Part shown: one piece after another, positions 27,753-35,207 of the stretch
Position numbering within the stretch: position 1 is the first letter of the stretch
Layout: every line of letters begins with the position of its first letter
Assembly (NCBI GenBank): GCA_963841705.1
Contig: CAWJDY010000019.1
Span: forward strand, 194,945-258,944
Length of the DNA stretch: 64,000 bases
Origin: VAZQ01 sp963841705
GTDB taxonomy: Bacteria > Pseudomonadota > Alphaproteobacteria > Rhizobiales > Xanthobacteraceae
Direction of reading: 5' to 3'
The notes under the pieces: model-generated
Seen by the model: the letters and a program-made list of their open reading frames with translations, nothing else
What the model was told of the DNA's origin: nothing
Databases searched by the model: none
Program-made: the position numbers and the translations under genes

Positions 27753-29759
27753 GTAGGTGAGGATGTTACCACCCTCACCCCCCACGGACCCGGACGTGCA
27801 GGATTACCGCTTCCGGTTCTTCATGAGAGAGCCTGGCTAGCGGTGGCGTACTGATGGACGATGCGAGGTCGCGGGAGGGGATGGCGGGCGAGGAAGGCAG
27901 AGAACCGCTCCCATGAGAGAGGCTCCGAGCGCGTCCGCCGTTCCAGCCACTTCCTCCACGTCCTTGTGATCTGATGAGCGTAGGTGGCGAGTTGCCGGCT
28001 GTTCCCCGTGATACCGTAGTAGGCATAGTGACCTACCAGCTTCTCAGACAGCCGCTTGCGCTGATCGAGGATCGGCAGGTGGCGGTTGAACCGACACCAC
28101 TCCTTCGCCGCGAGCAGCGCGCGAGCGAGCCGGCTCTTGGCCGTCCGTTGCCGTACCACGTTCTGCCCCTTGAGTGACTTCGCCCAGGTGTGGGTGAAGC
28201 CCAGAAAGTCGAACGGCGGTTCGGCGCAGTCCGGATGCGTGCCACCTTTGCGCTCGGGGCGGAAGTCGACGAACCGGGTCTTGTCGGGATGCAGCGTGAG
28301 CCCATACCGTGCAAGCCGTTTCCCCAGCACTTCCAGAACCCGTTTGGCGTCGCGGTGGTTCTTGAACGTCATCACGAAGTCATCGGCAAAGCGCACCAAC
28401 GTACACTCTCCCAGCATGCGGGGTCGCACCTCTGCCTCGAACCATTCGTCCAGCACGTGGTGCAGGAAGATGTTCGAGAGCATCGGTGAGATGACGCCGC
28501 CTTGCGGGGTACCTTCAGTCGCAAGGCGCAGGGTTCCATCTTCCAGGACCCCTGCTTTCAGCCACTTGTCGATCATCCGTCGGATCACGCCATCCGTTAC
28601 TCGCTGGTCGAGGAACGCCCGAAGTTGCGCGTGCGGAATCGAGTCGAAGTACTTGCGTATATCGACATCCAGCACCCAGTGCTGTCCATGCCACGAGATG
28701 GCGCCATGCAGTTTGCGCAGCGCCTCATGGGCTGAGCGTCGCGGTCGGAAGCCATACGAGCAAGGCATGAAGTCCTGCTCGTAGATGGTCGCCAGAACCA
28801 TGACAATCGCCCGCTGCGCCACCTTGTCTTCAAAGGTCGGAATGCCGAGCGGCCGCTTTGAGCCGTCTGCCTTCGGGATGTAGGTTCTGCGCACCGGCGG
28901 TGCTTTGTAGCTTCCGGACTTGATGCGATTGAGCAGGTCCAAGAGATTGGCCTGCAGCTTCGCTTCATATTCCTTCGCGGTAACACCGTCGATGCCAGTC
29001 GCTCCATCCTTGCGGGTCAGCCGGTAGGCTTTCAGCATCCATTCCAGATCGATAACGTGGTGCAGCGAGAACAGCACCTTCTTCGGCTTCGCTCTCGCCA
29101 GTTCGGCTATCCATTGTCGTTTCGTGTACAGGTTCGCGAGGTTCATGTCCCCTCCCGTGTTTCCCGGCAATGGTTCTCTCTCACGACGCCTCCCTTTCCT
29201 CCATCGGGTCCCAGTGAGCCCAGTTCCCCGCTCTCGTCGGTACTATGAAGGCGCTACGACTTCCCACCCGCGTATCAACGGTCACTTATTGGTTCGCTCC
29301 CGCCGCCCACGCGATCCTCCTGGTTCGTGTCCCGCCGTGGCGCTCCTGAAGGAGCGGAGGTCTCCTCCAGGCCGGGGCTTTTGTTGCCGGCTGCCCTGCT
29401 CCGGTTCTCGCACGTGGACGCGAATGGGATCTCTCAGGTCTTCAGGCGATCCATCCCGTGCCTCTGCTCCGTTCCAGGACCCCGGTCGAACCAACGTGCC
29501 CTCGCCAGTGACGGCCACGTCGATGCTGCCCCCGCATTCCGGACTACGAAGGCTTCAGCGAAAATGATTTCGGGGCTAACCCGCAGCTTCAGCACCTGCT
29601 ACCGTACGCTTCACGCGTGACGTTGCCGCACACGTGCAAGGCTCGCTTCCGGCTGGCGGGCTGCGCCTTTGCCGGGAGGGAGTCGAACCCTCTGGACCGC
29701 TACGAAAGGTTTCAGCTCGTTTTCACGATCGTCCTCCTCTCCTGCTCTCCTGACGCTAC
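27753..29759 (-). mobile_element. Group II intron, copy 1
   Basis: 2007 bp encoding a reverse transcriptase/maturase on the minus strand. Just after its stop is a 33-nt domain V-like hairpin at 27787-27819 (CCGGA/TCCGG outer stem, inner GCGG/CCTGC stem, ACG bulge), then a domain VI-like hairpin GTGAGG...CCTCAC at about 27757-27778 and the 3' end CACCTAC. The 5' end is taken as GTAGCG at 29759; a TCGT-GAAA-ACGA tetraloop stem lies about 30 nt in. Comparison with the empty repeat D1 leaves a 1-5 base uncertainty at each end. Copies at 35208 and 60384 are identical apart from one base (29684). Confidence 0.85.
27821..29146 (-). CDS. ltrA: Group II intron reverse transcriptase/maturase, copy 1
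   Basis: 441 residues. RT domains: KDGATGIDGVT, RTYIPKADGSKRPLGIPTFEDKVAQRA, CSYGFRPRRSAHEAL, VLDVDIRKYFDSIPH, GTPQGGVISPMLSNIFLH, and the active site LVRFADDFVM (FADD instead of YADD). A maturase X domain follows (about 330-425). No HNH endonuclease domain follows it, so mobility would rely on nascent strands or hairpin targets. The start at 29146 follows GGGAGGGGAC; an upstream in-frame ATG adds eight residues. It helps intron splicing and retrohoming. Confidence 0.93.
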   Translation of the reverse strand: MNLANLYTKRQWIAELARAKPKKVLFSLHHVIDLEWMLKAYRLTRKDGATGIDGVTAKEYEAKLQANLLDLLNRIKSGSYKAPPVRRTYIPKADGSKRPLGIPTFEDKVAQRAIVMVLATIYEQDFMPCSYGFRPRRSAHEALRKLHGAISWHGQHWVLDVDIRKYFDSIPHAQLRAFLDQRVTDGVIRRMIDKWLKAGVLEDGTLRLATEGTPQGGVISPMLSNIFLHHVLDEWFEAEVRPRMLGECTLVRFADDFVMTFKNHRDAKRVLEVLGKRLARYGLTLHPDKTRFVDFRPERKGGTHPDCAEPPFDFLGFTHTWAKSLKGQNVVRQRTAKSRLARALLAAKEWCRFNRHLPILDQRKRLSEKLVGHYAYYGITGNSRQLATYAHQITRTWRKWLERRTRSEPLSWERFSAFLARHPLPRPRIVHQYATASQALS

Positions 29760-29919
29760 CGGAATCCATAACCACAGGCCGTGCAGTGATGAAAGTGGTT
29801 AGGCTGCGGTGGCACACATTACTGCTTGGGGTTATGGATTCCGGGCTCGCAGGCAAATCGGCAGGGCCGATTTGCCTGCGCCCCGGAATGACGTCGAGGG
29901 GCAATTTGTGACGCAGTAC
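29760..29919. repeat. MITE-like palindromic repeat D2, right part
   Basis: CGGAATCCATAACCACAGG ... GGTTATGGATTCCGGGCTC and ...CCCCGGAATGACGTCGAGG, ending at GACGCAGTAC. It continues the element begun at 27660. Confidence 0.85.
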
Positions 29920-29980
29920 CAGTTTTAAATCCACCCCTACCTACAATAAGGTCGACACGTCGTCCCGAAGGAGACCTCGC

Positions 29981-31057
29981 ATGGGTACCAATCGCATTCA
30001 CCGCATCGCCGTCATTCCCGGCGACGGCATCGGCAAGGAGGTCATGCCCGAAGGCGTGCGCGTGCTCGAGGTCGCGGCAAAAAAATTCGACTTCGAGCTC
30101 CGCCTGGACGATTTCGATTTCGCCAACTGCGACTACTACGAGAAGCACGGCCGCATGATGCCGCAGGATTGGAAGGAGCAGATCGGAAAGCACGATGCGA
30201 TCTTTTTCGGCGCCGTCGGCATGCCCAACCGCGTGCCCGACCATATCTCGCTATGGGGATCGCTGATCCTGTTTCGGCGCGAATTCGATCAATACGTCAA
30301 CCTGCGCCCGGTACGGCTGATGCTCGGCGTGCCTTGTCCGCTCGCCAACCGCAGACCCGGCGACATCGACTTCTGGGTGGTGCGCGAGAATACCGAGGGC
30401 GAGTATTCCGCGATCGGCGGACACATGTTTGCCGGTACCGACCGTGAGGTGGTGGTGCAGGAGACGGTGATGAGCCGGATCGGCGTCGACCGGGTGCTGA
30501 AATTCGCCTTCGAGCTTGCCCGTTCCACGCCGAAAAAGCATCTCACCTCGGCCACCAAATCGAACGGCATCGCCATCACCATGCCGTACTGGGACGAGCG
30601 CGTGCGCGAGATGGCAAGATCCTATCCCGACGTGAGCTGGAACCAGTTCCACATCGACATTCTCACGGCGCAATTCGTCCTCAATCCCGACCGGTTCAAC
30701 GTGGTGGTCGCTTCAAACCTGTTCGGGGACATCCTGTCCGATCTCGGCCCCGCCTGCGCCGGCACGATCGGTATCGCCCCGTCCGGCAACATCAATCCCG
30801 AGCGCGCATTTCCCTCCCTGTTCGAGCCGGTGCACGGCTCGGCACCGGACATCAGCGGCCAAGGCATCGCCAATCCGATCGGCCAGATCTGGTCCGGCGC
30901 GATGATGCTCGATCATCTGGGGGAACCTGACGCCGCGCGCGCGATCGTCGCCGCGATCGAAACAACGCTCGCCGAGCCGAAGTTGCGCACCCGCGATCTC
31001 AAAGGCCCCGCCGATACGGTCACCTGCGGCAAGGCGATCGCCGCCGCGCTCGGTTGA
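29981..31057 (+). CDS. ttuC: Tartrate dehydrogenase/decarboxylase-like (isopropylmalate dehydrogenase family)
   Basis: 358 residues of the decarboxylating beta-hydroxyacid dehydrogenase family, NAD+ dependent with Mn2+/K+. Motifs: IAVIPGDGIGKEVMPEG, FFGAVGMPNRVPDHISLWG, LRPVRLMLGVPCPL, VVRENTEGEYSAIGG, the active-site TSATKSNGI, and SNLFGDILSDLGPACAGTIGIAPSGNINP. The SLWGSLILFRREFDQYVNLRP block is of the tartrate dehydrogenase branch rather than LeuB. It oxidises or decarboxylates tartrate or D-malate; the exact substrate is inferred. It follows intron 1 by about 60 bases after the repeat. Confidence 0.88.
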   Translation: MGTNRIHRIAVIPGDGIGKEVMPEGVRVLEVAAKKFDFELRLDDFDFANCDYYEKHGRMMPQDWKEQIGKHDAIFFGAVGMPNRVPDHISLWGSLILFRREFDQYVNLRPVRLMLGVPCPLANRRPGDIDFWVVRENTEGEYSAIGGHMFAGTDREVVVQETVMSRIGVDRVLKFAFELARSTPKKHLTSATKSNGIAITMPYWDERVREMARSYPDVSWNQFHIDILTAQFVLNPDRFNVVVASNLFGDILSDLGPACAGTIGIAPSGNINPERAFPSLFEPVHGSAPDISGQGIANPIGQIWSGAMMLDHLGEPDAARAIVAAIETTLAEPKLRTRDLKGPADTVTCGKAIAAALG

Positions 31058-31117
31058 CGGGTACGAGACTGCATCGGGATCGGTTCTCGCCAGCATTTGC
31101 TCCTCCCGTTACTCAAC

Positions 31118-31507
31118 TCACTTCGAATCTTTCAGGACATCGAGCCGCAGCGGCAACACCGCGCCAAGCCAGAGAGCATGCCGTGCATGATCCGCGTAGG
31201 CGTCACCCGTGTCCGGATGGACAAGAATGGTCAGTCCGGAGCGGTTGAGCATGAGCCATGGCAGGAGCGCCGAAAGACGATCCGCCGGAAAGGCAATCTG
31301 ATACATGGCCTGCGGGTGCGGCCCGACCGGTTGATCATGCCAACGCCCTAGCCTGGCCTCGGGGAAAGTTGTCGCCACCCGCTCCCGCAGCAGCGCCGCG
31401 CGGTCACGGCTGCTGGCGGGGTCGTAGTAGACATGCGCGTGATAGCCGCTGATCCGCGCCGGATCATGCAGCGCGGTATCGACCTCGGCGTCCGGGGAGC
31501 TGGACAT
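31118..31507 (-). CDS. DOPA 4,5-dioxygenase family protein
   Basis: 129 residues from the ATG at 31507 (MSSSPDAEVDT); an upstream frame to 31633 is longer than the family. Conserved motifs are GYHAHVYYDPAS (two histidines), ARLGRWHDQPVGPHPQAMYQIAF (histidines), and LTILVHPDTGDAYADH. The family includes ring-cleaving enzymes of plants and fungi for DOPA; bacterial members are of unknown function. It is convergent with the dehydrogenase. Confidence 0.88.
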   Translation of the reverse strand: MSSSPDAEVDTALHDPARISGYHAHVYYDPASSRDRAALLRERVATTFPEARLGRWHDQPVGPHPQAMYQIAFPADRLSALLPWLMLNRSGLTILVHPDTGDAYADHARHALWLGAVLPLRLDVLKDSK

Positions 31508-31672
31508 GCAACCATAATGTCGCAGTTTCTCGCCTGGGGTCCAGACCCATCCAATGAGCTCGCCGCCATTGCGCTTTGAGAGCCATGCGCGCTGTGGCTC
31601 AACGCAGAAGCTTGTGATGTGATACCGAGGCACACAGGGCGAACGGATCAGGCCATAACGGAGGGCGGGTCA

Positions 31673-32593
31673 ATGGCAGCAGCAAAGAAGTCGGCAAAGA
31701 ACGGCAACGCGCGCGCGAGCGGGCGCAAGTACCGCGACATCCTCTATGCGGTCGAGGACGAGGTGGCGTGGGTCACCATCAACCGGCCGCGCGTGCTGAA
31801 TGCCTTCCGCGAGCAGACGCTCGACGAGCTCACCGACGCGCTGCGCTCGACCCGCGAGGACCCGTCGATCGCCTGCGCGGTCATTACTGGCGCGGGAGAG
31901 AAGGCGTTCTCCGCGGGCGGCGACTTCCACGCCATGAAGCGCCTGACCTGGACCAACGCGGCGATGTGGAACGACCGCATGCTGGCACTCGCCATGGCCA
32001 TCCGCGGCCTGCCCATCCCGGTGATCGCCATGGTCAACGGCTGGTGCGTGGGCGGCGGGCACGAGCTTGCGCTGTGGTGCGACCTCGTCATCGCCGCAGA
32101 CGATGCGGTGCTGGGGCAGACCGGCGCGCGGGTCGGAGCCTGCCCGACCGTGGGCGCGACGCAGTATCTCCCCCGCATCATCGGCGAGCGGCTGGCGCGC
32201 GAGATGATCTTCTGCGCCCGCCGCTTTCGCGCCAAGGAGGCGGTCGAGATCGGGCTCATCAACAAATGCGTGCCGGCGTCCGAGCTGCGCAAGGAGACGC
32301 TCGCCTGGTGCGAGACCATCAAGGGCCACAGCCCGCAGACGCTGCGCATGACCAAAAAGAGTCTCAATTTCGAATCCGATCTCCTCTATGCCTCCTGGCA
32401 GCACGGCATGGAATTTCTTGCCCACGTCTGGGGCTCGGAGGAAAGCCTCGAAGGCATGAACGCGTTCCTGGAGGGACGCAAACCCGACTTCCAGAAATTC
32501 CGCATGCGCAGCAAGCGCGAGCTGGAAGAGTATCTCGCCGGCTGCGCGGCGGACCTCAACGCGCCTCGCTCCATGCGCCGGAAAGCGCAATGA
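31673..32593 (+). CDS. Enoyl-CoA hydratase/isomerase family (MenB/BadI-like)
   Basis: 306 residues. A basic lysine-rich N-terminus of about 17 residues precedes the crotonase core: VAWVTINRPRVLNAFREQTLDEL, ITGAGEKAFSAGGDFHAM (oxyanion hole), MVNGWCVGGGHELALWCDLVIAADDAVLGQTGARVG and GERLAREMIFCARRFRAKEAVEIGL. The GQTGARVGACP stretch and the aspartate and tyrosine pattern recall MenB and 2-ketocyclohexanecarboxyl-CoA hydrolase. The start at 31673 has GGAGGGCGGGT upstream. It is followed by a CoA transferase, so both probably act on one acyl-CoA. Confidence 0.85.
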   Translation: MAAAKKSAKNGNARASGRKYRDILYAVEDEVAWVTINRPRVLNAFREQTLDELTDALRSTREDPSIACAVITGAGEKAFSAGGDFHAMKRLTWTNAAMWNDRMLALAMAIRGLPIPVIAMVNGWCVGGGHELALWCDLVIAADDAVLGQTGARVGACPTVGATQYLPRIIGERLAREMIFCARRFRAKEAVEIGLINKCVPASELRKETLAWCETIKGHSPQTLRMTKKSLNFESDLLYASWQHGMEFLAHVWGSEESLEGMNAFLEGRKPDFQKFRMRSKRELEEYLAGCAADLNAPRSMRRKAQ

Positions 32594-32612
32594 GCGGGGA
32601 GCGCTCTCTGAT

Positions 32613-32805
32613 ACCTCCCCCTGAAAGGGGGAGAGCCTGCCCCGGACTTGATCCGGGGTCGGCAGCATTTGCTTTGCAAATGCTGCCGGGTGGGGGTCGG
32701 TACTTGTGGCACATTTTCAGCATTCATGGTGTCGCCGGGCGGACCCCCACCCGGCTCGCCCCGACAAAGTCGGGGCGAGCCGACCTCCCCCTTTCAGGGG
32801 GAGGT
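32613..32805. repeat. Compound palindromic repeat, CTCCCCCTGAAAGGGGGAG family (copy 3)
   Basis: ACCTCCCCCTGAAAGGGGGAG, CAGCATTTGCTTTGCAAATGC hairpin, CGGGTGGGGGTCGG, CCCCCACCCGGC and right hairpin CTCCCCCTTTCAGGGGGAGG. It occupies the gap between the hydratase and CoA transferase genes. Confidence 0.92.
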
Positions 32806-32843
32806 ATCTGCGAGTTTGCTGCACCACTGCCGGATGGCCGGCA

Positions 32844-34052
32844 ATGAGCGGAACAAACAACGCGCGCGGCCCGCTGGCGGGCATCCGCATCATCGATCTC
32901 ACCCGCATCCTCGCCGGCCCCCTCTGCACCATGATGCTGGGCGACATGGGCGCCGACGTCATCAAGGTCGAGCCGCCGGGAGCAGGCGATGACACCCGCC
33001 GCTGGGGGCCGCCGTTCGTGGGCGAGGATGCGGCGTATTTTCTCGGGGTCAACCGCAACAAGCGCTCGCTCACGCTCAACATAGCGGCACCCACCGGGCA
33101 GAAGATCCTCGCCGGCCTCATCGCGGAGGCCGACGTGCTGATCGACAATTTTCGGCTCGGCACCCTGGAGAAATGGGGCTTTACTGACGCGTGGTTCGAA
33201 CAGGCCGCGCCGCGGCTCATCCGCTGCTCCATCACCGGCTACGGATCGAGCGGCCCGAAGGCGGCGCTTCCCGGCTACGACTTCGTGCTGCAGGCGGAAT
33301 CCGGGCTGATGAGCATCTGCGGCGAGCCCGACGGCTCACCCACCAAATACGGCGTGGCGATCGTCGATGTGTGCACCGGCATGCTCGCCGGCAACGCCAT
33401 CCTGGCGGCGCTCAATGCGCGCCACGCGACCGGCAAAGGGCAGAAGGTCGACCTCTCGCTCTACGAGACGTCGCTGTTCATGCTGGTCAATGTCGCGTCG
33501 AACTATCTGATGGCGGGCCGCGACGGCGGCCGCTTCGGCAACGGCCATCCCAGCATCGTGCCGTATACCACCTACCAGGCCGCCGACGCGATGATGGCGA
33601 TCGCGGTGGGCAACGAGCGGCAGTTCGCGAGCTGCGCCGAGGTGCTCGGCCATCCCGAATGGGCGAAGGACCCGCGCTTTGCCACCAACCGCGCGCGAGT
33701 GGAGAACCGGACGGCCATCGACGGCCTGATCAATGCTGCGCTCTGCCACGACAAGACCGAGCACTGGATCGCCAGGCTCAAGGCGGTGGGCGTGCCCTGC
33801 GGCCGCATCAACTCGGTCGCCGAGGCGCTCGACGACCCGCACACCGCCGCGCGCGCAATGATCGAGACGGCGGAGCACCCCGCAATCGGCGCGCTGAAGA
33901 TGCTCGGCATCCCGTTCAAGTTCTCCGATACCGAGTGCTCGGTGCGGCGCCCGCCGCCGAAGCTGGGGGAGCACAGCGAGGAGATCCTGGCGGGCGAGCT
34001 GGGATACGCCAGCGAGGCGATTGCGCAGCTGCGGCGGGACGGGGTGATTTAG
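32844..34052 (+). CDS. CaiB/BaiF family (class III) CoA transferase
   Basis: 402 residues. Conserved: GIRIIDLTRILAGPLCTMMLGDMGADVIKVEPPG, NRNKRSLTLN, LIDNFRLGTLEKWGF, CSITGYGSSGPKAALPGYD (aspartate at GYDFVLQAESGLMS as catalytic residue), and FGNGHPSIVPYTTYQAAD. It transfers CoA between acyl-CoA and a free acid without a ping-pong glutamyl acid intermediate typical of class I. The start at 32844 lies in the remaining bases after the repeat. The combination with an enoyl-CoA hydratase suggests an acyl-acid activation and degradation pathway. Confidence 0.92.
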   Translation: MSGTNNARGPLAGIRIIDLTRILAGPLCTMMLGDMGADVIKVEPPGAGDDTRRWGPPFVGEDAAYFLGVNRNKRSLTLNIAAPTGQKILAGLIAEADVLIDNFRLGTLEKWGFTDAWFEQAAPRLIRCSITGYGSSGPKAALPGYDFVLQAESGLMSICGEPDGSPTKYGVAIVDVCTGMLAGNAILAALNARHATGKGQKVDLSLYETSLFMLVNVASNYLMAGRDGGRFGNGHPSIVPYTTYQAADAMMAIAVGNERQFASCAEVLGHPEWAKDPRFATNRARVENRTAIDGLINAALCHDKTEHWIARLKAVGVPCGRINSVAEALDDPHTAARAMIETAEHPAIGALKMLGIPFKFSDTECSVRRPPPKLGEHSEEILAGELGYASEAIAQLRRDGVI

Positions 34053-34169
34053 GGGGGCGGACGCCTCAGGAACGCCGAGTCGGTAAGATGAGCTAGATGT
34101 AATCCGGAAAGCTGCAAACACCGCAACGGATCGGTCTGCCCTTCATCGCCAAAGACAGGTCCGCGGGCC

Positions 34170-34208
34170 TTGACCTCGGATGTAACCGAACATATCATTG
34201 CATGATAT
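34170..34208 (+). promoter_or_regulatory. Promoter and palindromic operator of the toxin-antitoxin pair
   Basis: TTGACC at 34170-34175 and TATCAT at 34193-34198 with a 17-base spacer form a good sigma-70-type promoter. ATATCAT-TGC-ATGATAT at 34192-34208 is a perfect 7-bp inverted repeat that covers the -10 box, the expected site for autorepression by the winged-helix antitoxin. The transcript would start only a few bases before the toxin ATG. Confidence 0.65.
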
Positions 34209-34211
34209 GAT

Positions 34212-34616
34212 ATGGATGATGAACAGGCCGATCATACTCTCGAATTCCTGCTGGCGTTCGATGGGCGCGTTCATCATCTTGAGGGGGGCTACTGGATCAA
34301 GTTCGAGATCAAAAAAGTCGGCACACGCAAGAGCAGGCCGCACGGGCTATCCTACGCATTTACCGTGCACGCGCCCGACGGAACGCGCTGGATCGGCTTC
34401 GATAATGCACATAGAGCGCCTGCCACAGGTTCGCGATTCAAAAAACGACCGTCTGCAAGCGATCATTGGCATCGTAGCGAGAATGATCTGGGACGACCAT
34501 ACGATTTCAAGGACGCGGACACATTGATTCAGGACTTTTTCCGCGAGGTAAAGCGGGTCTTAAACGAGCGCGGAATTTCAGAGGATGTCCTTCGAGTCGA
34601 GGATAAAAGGACGTAA
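34212..34616 (+). CDS. TumE-like (DUF6516) toxin of a toxin-antitoxin system
   Basis: 134 residues. The pattern LLAFDGRVHHLEGGYWIKFEI, PHGLSYAFTVHAPDGTRWIGFDNAH and YDFKDADTLIQDFFREVKRVLNERG matches the DUF6516/TumE toxin family, usually beside an HVO_A0114-type winged-helix antitoxin. That partner starts 4 bases downstream. The mechanism of the family is not settled. The start at 34212 has no Shine-Dalgarno and lies almost at the inferred transcription start, so the message may be near-leaderless. Confidence 0.8.
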   Translation: MDDEQADHTLEFLLAFDGRVHHLEGGYWIKFEIKKVGTRKSRPHGLSYAFTVHAPDGTRWIGFDNAHRAPATGSRFKKRPSASDHWHRSENDLGRPYDFKDADTLIQDFFREVKRVLNERGISEDVLRVEDKRT

Positions 34617-34620
34617 CGAC

Positions 34621-34998
34621 ATGAAGCGCTATAAGATTCAAAGCTTGGCCTCTCTTGAAGGAGAGATGAGGGCGGTGGCCCGCGGCGAGCGCGCTCCTCC
34701 TCCTGACGCGGGCAAGCCAAGCTTCAATTCGGTGGAGGCTTTGATCCGGTTGCTGACGCCCGAGAACCGGCAGCTGCTTGCACTGATTCGGGACCGCAAA
34801 CCTGGCTCCATTGCCGAGCTCGTTGCTCTGACCGGGCGTGCTCAGCCCAACCTGACACGAACCCTGGCAAAGCTGGAGGCGGCGGGGTTCATCAGAATGA
34901 AGCCGGTCGGCCGCCGCAAGGCGCCGAGTGCCGCGATCAAAAAGATTGTGGTGGAAATCGACCCGTTTTCGCAGCACGATCGGCTGCTGGTCGCGTAG
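34621..34998 (+). CDS. Winged-helix antitoxin (HVO_A0114/TumA-like)
   Basis: 125 residues. The winged helix-turn-helix core is visible as LLALIRDRKPGSIAELVALTGRAQPNLTRTLAKLEAAGFIRMK, followed by a basic wing (VGRRKAPSAAIKK). The start at 34621 gives the family N-terminus MKRYKIQSLASLEGEMRAVA. It binds DNA and probably both neutralises the toxin and represses the promoter at 34170-34208. Confidence 0.82.
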   Translation: MKRYKIQSLASLEGEMRAVARGERAPPPDAGKPSFNSVEALIRLLTPENRQLLALIRDRKPGSIAELVALTGRAQPNLTRTLAKLEAAGFIRMKPVGRRKAPSAAIKKIVVEIDPFSQHDRLLVA

Positions 34999-35114
34999 GG
35001 CGCCAGAGCTTTGTGCGCTCCCGGATCTGCAGTGCATAAGAAGTCCTGGGGATTGAACGAGGTGCCACGGCGGGTTACGCGCCCGATCTCGCGAAGCGAG
35101 CTCGGCCGCTAACC
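34999..35114. other. Intergenic, nothing recognised
   Basis: No gene and no clear terminator between the antitoxin and the repeat that carries intron 2. Confidence 0.4.
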
Positions 35115-35207
35115 GTACTGCATCACAAACTACTCTAGTTCGTCATTCCGGGGCCGCGAGCGCTCGGATCGGCGCTTCGCGCCGTCCGAGTGCGAGCGGA
35201 GCGCCGG
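35115..35207. repeat. MITE-like palindromic repeat D3, left part (split by intron 2)
   Basis: GTACTGCATCACAAACTACTC, GTCATTCCGGGGCCGCGAG and on to GAGCGGAGC, as in D2. The right part is at 37215. Confidence 0.85.

Noticed and set aside
28086..28784. Plus-strand frames inside the group II introns (232 and 147 codons), repeated in all copies
   Set aside because: Antisense to the reverse transcriptase or within the intron RNA region; identical in the copies only because the intron is identical.
29676..29692. T-arm-like hairpin considered as a real tRNA gene
   Set aside because: No matching acceptor arm, D-arm or anticodon arm can be built around it; only the T-arm pattern is present.
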